A DNA stretch of 64,000 nucleotides, from NCBI RefSeq assembly GCF_001042595.1, contig NZ_AP012326.1, forward strand, positions 1,488,001-1,552,000, in the 5' to 3' direction. This stretch comes from Bifidobacterium dentium JCM 1195 = DSM 20436. Its GTDB lineage: Bacteria > Actinomycetota > Actinomycetes > Actinomycetales > Bifidobacteriaceae. The translations under genes and the position numbers were made by a program. The notes below the pieces were generated by a model. That model made no database searches, was not told the DNA's origin, and worked only from the letters and a program-made list of their open reading frames with translations. Each line of letters opens with the position of its first letter. The stretch's first letter is position 1. Positions 38,393 to 47,069 of this stretch are shown here, piece by piece.

Positions 38393-39418
38393 ATGACTCA
38401 CATCAGCCCGGCCACCGAACAGGCACTGCGTAAGCTGCCGAAAGCGGAGCTTCATCTGCATATCGAAGGCACCCTCGAGCCGGAACTGGCCCTGAAACTG
38501 GCCGAACGTAACAACATCAACCTGCCGTTCGCTGATCTTGACGATCTCAAGACACACTATGAGTTCGAGAATCTTCAGTCGTTCCTAGACCTGTACTACC
38601 AACTCATGTCCGTGCTGCGCACCAGGCAGGATTTCACCGACCTCATGCTCGCCTATCTGGCACGGGCGAATGCCGATGGCGTTCGGCGGGCGGAGATTTT
38701 CTTCGATCCTCAGGTACACATGAATAATGGTCTCGATTTTGATGTGGTGCTCGATGGCCTGCTTGAGGGTCTTCGCATCGGTCATGAACGTTTCGGCATC
38801 GATGGCGGGCTCATCATGTGCATCATCCGGGATATGCCCGTCGATTCAGCCGAGGCGTTGCTTGATACCGCGGCTTCACGGGCCGGGGACCTGCTCGGTA
38901 TCGGTTTGGATTCCGCCGAAGTCGGATATCCGCCGGAACTGTTCAGTCATGTATATGAGCGTGCGGCGCGACTTGGCCTGCATCTCGTCGCGCACGCCGG
39001 CGAGGAGGGCCCGGCCGATTATGTCCGTCAGGCGTTGGACTCCCTGCATGTCGAACGCATCGATCATGGCGTTCGCACCGCCACCGATGGCGATTTGGTG
39101 GCACGAATTGCCCGTGATGGAATCGCGTTGACGGTGTGCCCGTTGTCAAACCATCGTCTGCAGGTGGTGCGGGACGTGGCCGATCTTCCGGTACGCCAAC
39201 TGTTCGACGCTGGTGTGAAGGTGACGCTCAATTCCGATGATCCCGCCTACTTCGGCGGATATATCGGCGACAATTACATCGCCATGGCACGGACCGGCAT
39301 GAGCTTGGATGAGTTGGCCACCATCGCGGAATACTCTCTGAAGTCCTCATTCGCAACCCCTGAGCAGAAAACCACTTACGCCAACGCTCTGGCCGACTGG
39401 AAGCGCATCCATCTTTAG
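38393..39418 (+). CDS. Adenosine/adenine deaminase
   Basis: A 341-aa zinc hydrolase that deaminates adenosine or adenine in purine salvage. Zinc and catalytic residues are visible in ELHLHIEGTL, VAHAGEEGP, RIDHGVR and NSDDPAYFGGY. Sequences such as SFLDLYYQLM and FFDPQVH are closer to the adenine deaminase (Aah1-like) subgroup than to mammalian-type adenosine deaminase, so adenine is the more likely substrate. ATG 38393 has AAGGA six bases upstream. It follows the Dtd-like gene. Confidence 0.9.
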   Translation: MTHISPATEQALRKLPKAELHLHIEGTLEPELALKLAERNNINLPFADLDDLKTHYEFENLQSFLDLYYQLMSVLRTRQDFTDLMLAYLARANADGVRRAEIFFDPQVHMNNGLDFDVVLDGLLEGLRIGHERFGIDGGLIMCIIRDMPVDSAEALLDTAASRAGDLLGIGLDSAEVGYPPELFSHVYERAARLGLHLVAHAGEEGPADYVRQALDSLHVERIDHGVRTATDGDLVARIARDGIALTVCPLSNHRLQVVRDVADLPVRQLFDAGVKVTLNSDDPAYFGGYIGDNYIAMARTGMSLDELATIAEYSLKSSFATPEQKTTYANALADWKRIHL

Positions 39419-39566
39419 CTCTTGAGCCGAAGTCCAGAAGACCATCATCTGGCTTCGCACGCACAAAGGCCGGATTCGCGCACATGTCGGCCGGCGGTTT
39501 CGATGATCATGAAAAGGCAAGTCAGCAACGTACAGTTGCACGTATCCAAGTAAGAGAGGAGTGATT

Positions 39567-40034
39567 ATGCCATTTTCCGTGACGCATCAGGACATCACCG
39601 GCATGCATGTGGATGCCATTGTCAACGCGGCGAATACGGACCTCATGATGGGTGGAGGGGTATGCGGCGCGATTTTCCGCGCGGCGGGAGCGAACCGCAT
39701 GCAGACCGCATGCAATCGCCTCTCCCCCATCCGTACCGGTGAGGCGGTGATCACGCCGGGATTCGATCTGCCGGCCAAGTACGTCATCCACACAGCCGGA
39801 CCGGTTTGGCATGGCGGTGACCATGATGAGGAGCAGCTGTTGCGCGCCTGCTACCGCAATTGCCTAGCGATCGCCTCCGTGCACGGCTGCAAAAGCATCG
39901 CGTTCCCGCTGATTTCCGCCGGCATCTATGGCTATCCGAAAACCGAGGCCCAGGATGTGGCCGAAGATGAGATTCAGATTTGGCTGGCCGACACCGGCAT
40001 GGACCTGGACGTTTGGCTCGTTCTGTGGCCATAG
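39567..40034 (+). CDS. Macrodomain protein (ADP-ribose binding/hydrolysing), short C-terminus
   Basis: A macrodomain of 155 aa, expected to bind ADP-ribose or deacetylate O-acetyl-ADP-ribose. It shows DAIVNAANTDLMMGGGVCGAIFRAAG, VITPGFDLPAKYVIHTAGPVW and FPLISAGIYGYPK, which are the ligand loops of the family. The chain stops within the last strand (LDVWLVLWP), so the usual final helix is missing. ATG 39567 fits AGAGAGGAG with 5-base spacing; GTG 39561 is too close to that site. It is monocistronic. Confidence 0.85.
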   Translation: MPFSVTHQDITGMHVDAIVNAANTDLMMGGGVCGAIFRAAGANRMQTACNRLSPIRTGEAVITPGFDLPAKYVIHTAGPVWHGGDHDEEQLLRACYRNCLAIASVHGCKSIAFPLISAGIYGYPKTEAQDVAEDEIQIWLADTGMDLDVWLVLWP

Positions 40035-40144
40035 TCTTACAACGACCGTAACCCACCAGGCTGAACGTATGTGCGTCACATTTGACCAATACTCCAGTCG
40101 GATTCGCCTCACTTAACAGAAGCCACGAGTCACGACGGAAAGAT

Positions 40145-40906
40145 TCAGGCCGAAACCCCCAGCAGAAAATCCAGGCACCGCCGCCTATAATCGGCGGCCT
40201 CATCGTATACGCCGTGACCATGGCTGCCATCGTAAATGTAGCTTTCGCAGCCAAGCGCCTCGGCGATCTGCTTCGACCCTTCCGCGGTCACGACACGGTC
40301 GCCCTCCGCACCGATCACCAAGACCGGGCACTGGATGGAGGAAAGCTCTCCGTAGCAGTCGAAGGTTTTGCAGGCTTCGGCCAGAATAATGAAGCGCCGA
40401 TATTCCTCATCGCTGATACCCAGATTGGAGGAGATCAACGTTTCCCGATAGGCCTTCAGGGTGGACTCGGAATACACGTTGTCCGCGAAACTCTCGAGAA
40501 GCCCCAGCTCATCCTTCGCCCTGGCCAGCCGTATCCATTCGTCTATGACATGATTGAACGTGCCGTTGGGTTTTGCCAGCGTCGAGCCGAGAATCAGCCT
40601 GTTCACCATTTGCGGGTGATCGATGGCGAGATACATGGCGATCATGCCGCCTTGGGATGCGCCGAACACGTCGGCGTTCTTAATATTCAGCTCCCGCATC
40701 GCCGCCGCGGTGTCTTCCGCCATGTTTCTGACCGTGTAACCCTCGTGTATGTTCTCGGCCCTGTCGAAAACATACACGGTGTATTCCTCGCAGAAATCCT
40801 TGTACGCCTCCGCAATCGCGTCGGCCAAGCCCATCACGCTGTGCACCGACAGTCCTGGCAGTATCACGAAGTTCTTGGTTCCGCTGCCGAATACGATGTG
40901 CTTCAT
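40145..40906 (-). CDS. Alpha/beta hydrolase
   Basis: A 253-aa alpha/beta-fold hydrolase. The nucleophile elbow is GASQGG. The acid is in VIGAEGDRVV and the His in DGSHGHGVYDE. A cap region lies at about residues 120-180. Sequence style is close to gut Firmicutes esterase-like enzymes. ATG 40906 (MKHIVFGSG) has GGGAGG at good spacing; the longer frame to 41071 is rejected on that basis. Substrate unknown. Confidence 0.87.
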   Translation of the reverse strand: MKHIVFGSGTKNFVILPGLSVHSVMGLADAIAEAYKDFCEEYTVYVFDRAENIHEGYTVRNMAEDTAAAMRELNIKNADVFGASQGGMIAMYLAIDHPQMVNRLILGSTLAKPNGTFNHVIDEWIRLARAKDELGLLESFADNVYSESTLKAYRETLISSNLGISDEEYRRFIILAEACKTFDCYGELSSIQCPVLVIGAEGDRVVTAEGSKQIAEALGCESYIYDGSHGHGVYDEAADYRRRCLDFLLGVSA

Positions 40907-41041
40907 CTTCCGCACCTCCCGATGGAACTGTTCCATATTAGCCACACGGCCATACGCGTTATTGAAAGAAGCCGACCAAATGACACGGTGAGACAAGATG
41001 AACAGTGTCAGAAACTTGACAATGGAAATCGCGACACAGAT

Positions 41042-41110
41042 ACTATTTACAAGTAAAACACCAGCAAGCAAAGGATGAAGCAGTGTGCTTCATCCTTTGC
41101 TATTTACAAG
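41042..41110. repeat. Direct repeat CTATTTACAAG flanking a 16-bp hairpin
   Basis: CTATTTACAAG occurs at about 41043-41053 and 41100-41110, with a related ACTATTTACC further right. Between the copies lies a perfect 16-bp hairpin (41067-41082 with 41086-41101, loop GTG), which can terminate the acetyltransferase transcript on the minus strand. The repeat copies may mark an insertion junction. Confidence 0.55.
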
Positions 41111-41143
41111 CATAATCACATGATTATGAACTATTTACCTTTT

Positions 41144-41755
41144 CTATAGATCCTGCGGTATCTTTTTATTCTTGAAATAATACTCTTTATCACGCTCATC
41201 TACTTCCCGTAATATCTTGCACGGATTACCAACCGCCACAACGCAAGACGGCAAATCCTTTGTCACTATGCTTCCGGCACCGATCACAACGTTATCACCA
41301 ATCGTAATACCAGGGAGTATAATCACCCCTGCACCAATCCAGCAGTTTTTTCCGATGCGAACAGGCGCATTATACTGATACCCTTTCTTCCGCAACTCCG
41401 GAAGAATCGGATGTCCTGCGGTAGCAACGGTGACATTCGGGCCGAACATTGTGTAATCCCCCACATAAATGTGCGTATCATCTACACAAGTCAAGTTAAA
41501 GTTCGCATAAATGTTTTTCCCGAAATGCACATGGCCTCCGCCAAAATTAGAATGAAAAGGCGGTTCAACGTAACAGCCTTCACCGATTTCCGCAAACATC
41601 TCTTTCATTAGAGTCTGCCTCTTTTTGAATTCGGTTGGCCGGGTCTGATTGAACTCATAAAGACGGTCAAGGCATTTTGTCTGCCATTCCATAATCTCGT
41701 GATCACCGGGAAGATACAATTCTCCCGTGTGCATTCTTTCTTTCATCGCACTCAT
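41144..41755 (-). CDS. Maltose/galactoside O-acetyltransferase family protein
   Basis: A 203-aa left-handed beta-helix acetyltransferase of the LacA/Maa type that moves acetyl from acetyl-CoA to a sugar hydroxyl. It shows the N-terminal Mac domain, the catalytic His in ATAGHPI, and hexapeptide repeats such as IGKNCWIGAGVIILPGITIGDNVVIGAGS in shortened form, IGAGVIILPG. ATG 41755 has AAAGGAGG at six bases. The gene is markedly richer in A and T than its surroundings and looks acquired from a Firmicute. Confidence 0.92.
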   Translation of the reverse strand: MSAMKERMHTGELYLPGDHEIMEWQTKCLDRLYEFNQTRPTEFKKRQTLMKEMFAEIGEGCYVEPPFHSNFGGGHVHFGKNIYANFNLTCVDDTHIYVGDYTMFGPNVTVATAGHPILPELRKKGYQYNAPVRIGKNCWIGAGVIILPGITIGDNVVIGAGSIVTKDLPSCVVAVGNPCKILREVDERDKEYYFKNKKIPQDL

Positions 41756-41917
41756 TTGCATCCTCCTTTATAAACCCATCAATATCTTTCGCAACCTTTC
41801 ACTACCTCCATAGGGAAAGCAATAGGACCCGAATAAAACCACTATCTTCGAACTCCCTATATTTTCGGAAAGGATCACAGTGCGCTTTTCCGTTTCACCT
41901 TCATATCTGAACTTCTG

Positions 41918-42298
41918 CTATTCCGTAATTTCTATAGCATTGCCGTTAGCATCGTATATGCTGCTTTCGTAACATCCGTCTCCGGTGGTCCTCGGATAAC
42001 TTTTGACTACGTAGCCGTCTTTTTCGAGCCTGGCGGTCAATCTATCGACCTCATCTTTTGAACCAACCTGAAAAGCAATATGCGCATATCCGAGTTGCGG
42101 GTCACCATTCGGCTCCGAAATAACCGGTATATTCATGAGCTCCAGTCTTGTCGAGTCATCAAAAGACAGGAAGTAAGATGAAAAACCAGTATTCGGATTT
42201 ACATAAAGCTCGTTTCGCCTTCCTTGAAAATAGGTCTCAAAGAAGCGAGCGCTTTCTTCCAAGTCTTTTACATAGATCGCTACATGTCCTATATTCAT
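41918..42298 (-). CDS. VOC (glyoxalase/bleomycin resistance) family protein
   Basis: A 126-aa vicinal-oxygen-chelate protein with paired beta-alpha-beta modules. Metal-binding positions are His5 in NIGHVAIYV, a Glu in TRLELM, His in LGYAHIAF and Glu in NAIEITE, so all four ligands are present. This fits lactoylglutathione lyase-like enzymes or antibiotic-binding proteins. ATG 42298 has AGGAAGG upstream. It diverges from the AraC regulator in the AT-rich block. Confidence 0.88.
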   Translation of the reverse strand: MNIGHVAIYVKDLEESARFFETYFQGRRNELYVNPNTGFSSYFLSFDDSTRLELMNIPVISEPNGDPQLGYAHIAFQVGSKDEVDRLTARLEKDGYVVKSYPRTTGDGCYESSIYDANGNAIEITE

Positions 42299-42415
42299 TT
42301 CGTCATACCTTCCTAGACAGAAACAATTTCATTCTATACAATTAGATTGTTAAATCCGTTTAATAGCTATCATTATTATGTTTGATTCAATAACAATCCT
42401 GCGAGGTTGCCAATT

Positions 42416-43309
42416 ATGTTGTCTTTAGAGATGAGAGACGATCGCTCCGAAAAGGTGCGTTATGACTATACGGACTATCCCATTTACATTCGGAGAGCTT
42501 TGCTTTCCTCTTATCCCGGCTATGCCGCACCCACCCATTGGCATGATGATATTGAATTTATTGCCGTCTTATCTGGAGAAATGCAATACAATGTCAACGG
42601 TGAAATCGTTACTCTGGCTGAGAACGAAGGAATATTCGTAAATGCAAGACAAATGCATTTCGGCTTCTCACCAGGGAAAAAAGAGTGCGATTTTATTTGC
42701 ATTCTTATTCATCCACTTATATTATGTGCAACTTATGCCTATGAACGCGATTTTGTACTACCAGTCATAAATAACAAGAATGCCTCTTATATTAAATTAA
42801 ACTCTGACACTCCGTGGCATAGAACAATATTTAAAAACATTAGAATGATGTATTCTACAAGGAATGAAAAATCTGCTGTATTAAAAATACAGAATCTATT
42901 TTTAAATACATGGATACAACTTTACGAAAATATCCCCTCTGAAAGTCAACACAAAAATCAAAATGCCGATCTCTCCATTCTAAGAAATATGATAGGCTTT
43001 ATACAACAAAATTACACAAACAAAATTACCCTTGCCGATATAGCCGCTTCAGGAGCAGTAGGACAGAGTAAATGTTGTAAACTGTTCGCAAAATACATCA
43101 AGCAAACACCCAATATATATTTAACACGATATCGACTCGATAAAAGTACAGTTCTTCTTAGCAATACAGATAGAACTGTAACGGAGATCGCTACAGCCGT
43201 CGGGTTTAACGGGAGCAGCTATTATGCAGAGGCATTTCGCAAATGGTACGGGAAAAGTCCCACCGAGTACAGAGCCACCTCAAACATACAACGACCGCGT
43301 TCGAGGTAG
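42416..43309 (+). CDS. AraC family transcriptional regulator
   Basis: A 297-aa regulator with an N-terminal cupin (THWHDDIEFIAVLSGE, near residue 40) and a C-terminal double HTH of about 95 residues (ITLADIAASGAVGQSKCCKLFAKY, then VTEIATAVGFNGSSYYAEAFRKWYGKSPTEYR). Base composition is clearly AT-rich. ATG 42416 is used; the divergent VOC gene 117 bases away is its likely target. The inducer is unknown. Confidence 0.92.
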   Translation: MLSLEMRDDRSEKVRYDYTDYPIYIRRALLSSYPGYAAPTHWHDDIEFIAVLSGEMQYNVNGEIVTLAENEGIFVNARQMHFGFSPGKKECDFICILIHPLILCATYAYERDFVLPVINNKNASYIKLNSDTPWHRTIFKNIRMMYSTRNEKSAVLKIQNLFLNTWIQLYENIPSESQHKNQNADLSILRNMIGFIQQNYTNKITLADIAASGAVGQSKCCKLFAKYIKQTPNIYLTRYRLDKSTVLLSNTDRTVTEIATAVGFNGSSYYAEAFRKWYGKSPTEYRATSNIQRPRSR

Positions 43310-43631
43310 TTCAGGGCTATCGCCTTACCTATACGGGACTAACCCAACAGAAAGTCCATGCGCCGCTACCCGCATCGAATGAAAGAAACAATAAACCTCG
43401 TGAATCGTAACCCTAGTAAATGAAGCAACCCTCAACGCAACTTTCGGCGGGCACACATCATCATTCCCATCGGCAGCGATCGCGTGGCCGAATCCCGAAC
43501 CCTTGATTCAATGCATGGTTACGATTCTGATGCCTTCCCTTTGGCGGTTCCCTGTATCTCCATTCGGCTGATATACGCCGTACGATAGGCTTCATTGCAC
43601 GCTATCCGTAAGCCCTGTGCATAAACACAAA
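43310..43631. other. Gene-free stretch
   Basis: No complete gene is seen. An 11-base inverted repeat, GAATCGTAACC (43402-43412) and GGTTACGATTC (43517-43527), is separated by 104 bases. On the minus strand, about 30 codons directly downstream of the DUF2075 gene read like the end of a broken gene, but too little remains to name it. Confidence 0.4.
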
Positions 43632-45788
43632 TTATTCCCCAATGGCTTTCTTGAGCACAGCCTGTAGTTCGGGATCGACCGCGAACAAATACAGTCCGTG
43701 CACGCCACGCTTAAGCAACACATTAAGCTCATTGCGCAGATTCTTTTGAGAATAATCCTCTTTCTCACGCAGGTTGGTTGCGTTGGCGTTGCAACTCTTG
43801 GACTTGTCGAAGACGATCTGACCGTCCCGGTATGCGACAGACGGACCGATAATCACGCCAACATAGTTCAAATCAAAACCCTGTATGGAAAATGTGGAGC
43901 CGACTTCATTAATAGTATGCGAAGCTTCAGCCCATACTTGATCGGATGAAAGGCTCTTTTCCTTTCCTTGCGGCTTGATTTGATAGTTCCATGGATGGCA
44001 GAAGTAATTAGGGTCATCATCCGAGGTCTTTTCATTGTATCCGCGATTGGCCTTTAACCCAGGACCCATGTGCCATTGCCCTTCGGCATCGCAAAACATC
44101 TCGACATTCCACAGACCATCCGGACTGTCCGGATTCTCACGAACGCCGGTGTAAGACCAATCATACGTAGCGACCACCCTAGATAGACCATGCCCATCAA
44201 CTCCACCCGCCTTAAGCTTGGCTTTCTCCTTGATTGCCTTGAATAACTCAACCGGGGAATCGAATACCTTGACTATATAGGGCTCGCGAATGTACTTGCC
44301 GGTTTTCGGATCCTTCTCACCGAGGTCTTTCTTCCACTTACCTATACGAACCCCGCCTGCGAAATCGTCTACCCATTGGATGGTCGATTCATCCGCCGCA
44401 ATCCGAAACTGTTGACTTAGCCGAATATGGCTAAGCAAATACTCCCCTCCCCACCTATCAAGTCGTTCGAAAGGCTCCATCTCAGCATCACGTGACGACC
44501 AGGTCTTATCCAACTCGTGATGGGGGAACAAGGCCTGTAGATCTTCATCCTTCCACTGCTGCGCATTCTGCAGAATCTGATTGGGATCAAATACCGCAAC
44601 TACGACCCTTGACCTGCGCAGCAAATCATGGAGCATGTTCCTTCCGGAATAACCCTGATTTCCTTGAGTCAGCAGAAGATGGGCCTCGTCAACAAGAACA
44701 ATGTCCGCCTTGCCCTGCGGTCTGTCCGGAATGCCACGACCGTTCGGCTTCTTTACACTGAATTTGTTGATGAACTGGCTTGGCTTGAGCACCACTTCAT
44801 CCGACTTCTTTTGCAATCCAAGTTTGGTTGCGATTTGGTTATAGACATGCACCTGCTGCTCATGGTTGACGAGAATATACGCCTTTCTTCGATCGACTAC
44901 ATTGAACGAAGAACCACGGTTCTCCATGAGCAGATCTTCATCGTCCTCATCATCAAGATGCCCATTGACGCCGAGCTCCGTCGATATGCGGTAGAACAGG
45001 TGGCTCAGTAACACTGTCTTGCCGGTACCTGCCGCACCCTGCACAAAAATCAAACGAGATGGAGAGGAGTCGGGGAAATCTGAAAGCACATCGGCAATCG
45101 CATTCATGATCGCAGTTTCCGCATTCATCTGGTCATCACTGAGCTGATGGAATGGCGAAGCTTTGAATAATGCGGAATCACGAATAATCTGTTCCGACGG
45201 GAATAACGTGGAATCCTGTTGATGCAGACCCAACCAGATATCGGAGAAAATCCGATCAAACTCATCTTGCGTATAGTAGTCGCCTTGGGCATTCGTTCTG
45301 CGATTGTTGAGATTTTTCACCGCGTCCGAGCCAAGCAGATAATGCATCAGCTTATTCTCTATATCCAATGTCAGAGACTTGTTGAAATGCTCATTCCCAA
45401 TAACATATTGCCACACGGATCTTGGATCCTGTTCCAGTTTCTTCTGGAATTCCTTCCAATCATCGCGCGAATTTGGATCTGAACGCAGGTGTTGAAAAGT
45501 ACGGTTTTTTATATTATTCGTTTCTCCAACGTAGACCGTGTACTCGGGAACATTCCTATACTGGCTCTGCTTCTCCGAATGGACGACGTATACCGTAGGA
45601 TAGTTGAAAATGTAGCGCAAAGCACTTTTCTCCACAACTGACGCATATGCCCCATCAGTGGGATTGACCACGCTTTCCCACGCCGTCTCCTCATTACCGA
45701 TATCGGCATATGGCAAATGAACGATAATCGGTTCCGGAAGTCTATCTGCTGTCATACAGCCATTATCGCCCTCTTTCTTGTCTTCCAC
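43632..45788 (-). CDS. GIY-YIG nuclease fused to DUF2075 helicase-like ATPase
   Basis: A 718-aa two-module protein. The N-terminal GIY-YIG domain (about residues 62-160) has VYVV...YTVYVGET as its core motif, the catalytic Arg96 in NNIKNR and Glu144 in LDIENKL. The DUF2075 module follows: Walker A GAAGTGKT (251-258), Walker B VLVDEAHLLL, FDPNQILQ, and the late GSTFSIQGFDLNYVGVIIGP typical of UvrD-like DUF2075 motors. All key residues are intact. GTG 45788 is used; ATG 45755 is possible. It diverges from a MazG-like gene only 27 bases away, with a shared control region. A defence role is inference. Confidence 0.85.
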   Translation of the reverse strand: MEDKKEGDNGCMTADRLPEPIIVHLPYADIGNEETAWESVVNPTDGAYASVVEKSALRYIFNYPTVYVVHSEKQSQYRNVPEYTVYVGETNNIKNRTFQHLRSDPNSRDDWKEFQKKLEQDPRSVWQYVIGNEHFNKSLTLDIENKLMHYLLGSDAVKNLNNRRTNAQGDYYTQDEFDRIFSDIWLGLHQQDSTLFPSEQIIRDSALFKASPFHQLSDDQMNAETAIMNAIADVLSDFPDSSPSRLIFVQGAAGTGKTVLLSHLFYRISTELGVNGHLDDEDDEDLLMENRGSSFNVVDRRKAYILVNHEQQVHVYNQIATKLGLQKKSDEVVLKPSQFINKFSVKKPNGRGIPDRPQGKADIVLVDEAHLLLTQGNQGYSGRNMLHDLLRRSRVVVAVFDPNQILQNAQQWKDEDLQALFPHHELDKTWSSRDAEMEPFERLDRWGGEYLLSHIRLSQQFRIAADESTIQWVDDFAGGVRIGKWKKDLGEKDPKTGKYIREPYIVKVFDSPVELFKAIKEKAKLKAGGVDGHGLSRVVATYDWSYTGVRENPDSPDGLWNVEMFCDAEGQWHMGPGLKANRGYNEKTSDDDPNYFCHPWNYQIKPQGKEKSLSSDQVWAEASHTINEVGSTFSIQGFDLNYVGVIIGPSVAYRDGQIVFDKSKSCNANATNLREKEDYSQKNLRNELNVLLKRGVHGLYLFAVDPELQAVLKKAIGE

Positions 45789-45815
45789 GGTATTGCACCC
45801 ATTAAACTCGAAATC

Positions 45816-46139
45816 ATGATTTCCAATTCAACCATCAATCTAATCCGTGATTTCGTCTCCGCCCGTGACTGGGATCAGTTCCATACGCCGGGCAATCTCG
45901 CCAAATCAGTCAGCATTGAAGCGGCCGAGCTTCTGGAGTGCTTTCAGTGGAGCGATGAGCCACGCAATGACGATTTGGAACATGTTCATGAGGAGATCGC
46001 TGATGTGCTCATCTACAGCATCATGTTGTCCAACAAACTTGGGTTCGACCTTGATGAAATCATACTTGACAAACTCAGCAAAAACGCTCGGAAATACCCA
46101 GTCGAAATCTCACGAGGCAACAGCAAAAAAGCCAGTTGA
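45816..46139 (+). CDS. MazG-like nucleotide pyrophosphohydrolase (small all-alpha NTPase)
   Basis: A 107-aa single-domain pyrophosphatase related to dCTPase/RS21-C6 enzymes, expected to convert dNTPs to dNMP and PPi. The signature is complete: RDWDQFHTPGNLAKS, EAAELLECFQW and EEIADVLIYSIML, giving the ExxE and ExxD magnesium sites. It is distinct from the housekeeping mazG at 25.6 kb. The start is ATG 45816; there is no clear ribosome binding site. It is divergent from the GIY-YIG/DUF2075 gene. Confidence 0.9.
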   Translation: MISNSTINLIRDFVSARDWDQFHTPGNLAKSVSIEAAELLECFQWSDEPRNDDLEHVHEEIADVLIYSIMLSNKLGFDLDEIILDKLSKNARKYPVEISRGNSKKAS

Positions 46140-46281
46140 CGACTGTAATACTCCATACAGCATGCGTATGTTTGGCACTATCTTTTTCCCTTCTAGGAGG
46201 GGGCAGGCGAATGGCTACTCTCCCGTCTGGAAATTCCCATTGCCATGAAGGACCAGTTTGGTCTTGCTCGTCACGTTTCCA

Positions 46282-46740
46282 TCAGCCGTTTCCCGTCCGC
46301 CTGAAGCGACCGTCATAAAGCTGCCGAATGAAAATATCAAAACGAACACGTTCCGGGATTTTATGCGCATCAACCGCAATATATGGTTGCCCATCAAACA
46401 CGAAGCTGAACGCGTCGACTTCCTTGCCTACGGAAGGCAGGCAAAAAACACGAATACCGTGCGACTCAGCCAAGCTAACCATGTTGGGAAGAGGGTTCTC
46501 CCCATAACTCCAATCGCCGCGCAACGCCAAAGCCGAAGCTTCAGGAGGCATCTGCGCCATTTGCTCCATTGGGAGATCGCTGTTCGGAAGACGGAAATGG
46601 CTTTCAATCCAATGAAATAGCAGTGAGGCGCTCCTCCCATGCCCTATGGCGGATTTGCGTTGCCGTGCGGTTGATTTACGCAACGAGCGGAACCAAACCT
46701 GCTGTTTCGCGTATGCAACGAATACGAGTGGAATCAAGTA
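46282..46740 (-). pseudogene. Remnant of XRE/ImmA-IrrE family metallopeptidase gene
   Basis: About 150 codons match the middle of HTH-XRE/ImmA proteins: FRSLRKSTARQRKSA, then LALRGDWSYGENPLPNMVSLAESHGIRVFCLP in shortened form GIRVFCLP, VDAFSFVFDGQPYIAVD and ERVRFDI. The sequence then departs just before the expected AHELGH zinc motif, and no HTH precedes it. The gene has lost both ends and should be inactive. Confidence 0.75.
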
Positions 46741-47069
46741 GAAAACAAGACCCATCATCTTGCGGAAATGGCGACAGCCACATCTCCGCTCTCGTTACGC
46801 TCATCATTATTTTCAGCCTCCGCGGAAAGCTGATTGAAATCAAGCGTCATCTGATCGGTCTGAGCATTGTGTCTTTGCTATTCAAGAGCAGTCACTGGTC
46901 CAAGGCGTCTAAGTCCAACCTCCTTTGACGAGAACCCCGTTGCGCTGTTGCCCGAGGTAAACGCCAAGATGAGACCATCATTACGGTACGCTCACGGAGA
47001 CATACGATTATCAACATCCCTGTTGGCCTTCCGCTGTTTGGTATGGGTGAGACCTAGATAACTTTCTCT
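46741..47069. other. Gene-free stretch next to the ImmA remnant
   Basis: No full gene is visible. On the minus strand a 31-codon frame (MTLDFNQLSAEAENNDE start, ending near 46763) looks non-random and may be a small protein or the tail of a lost gene. A GGAGG motif at about 46918 has no matching start. Confidence 0.35.

Noticed and set aside
43402..43527. 11-base inverted repeat as an attachment site
   Set aside because: No integrase or tRNA is near, and a repeat of this length can arise by chance.
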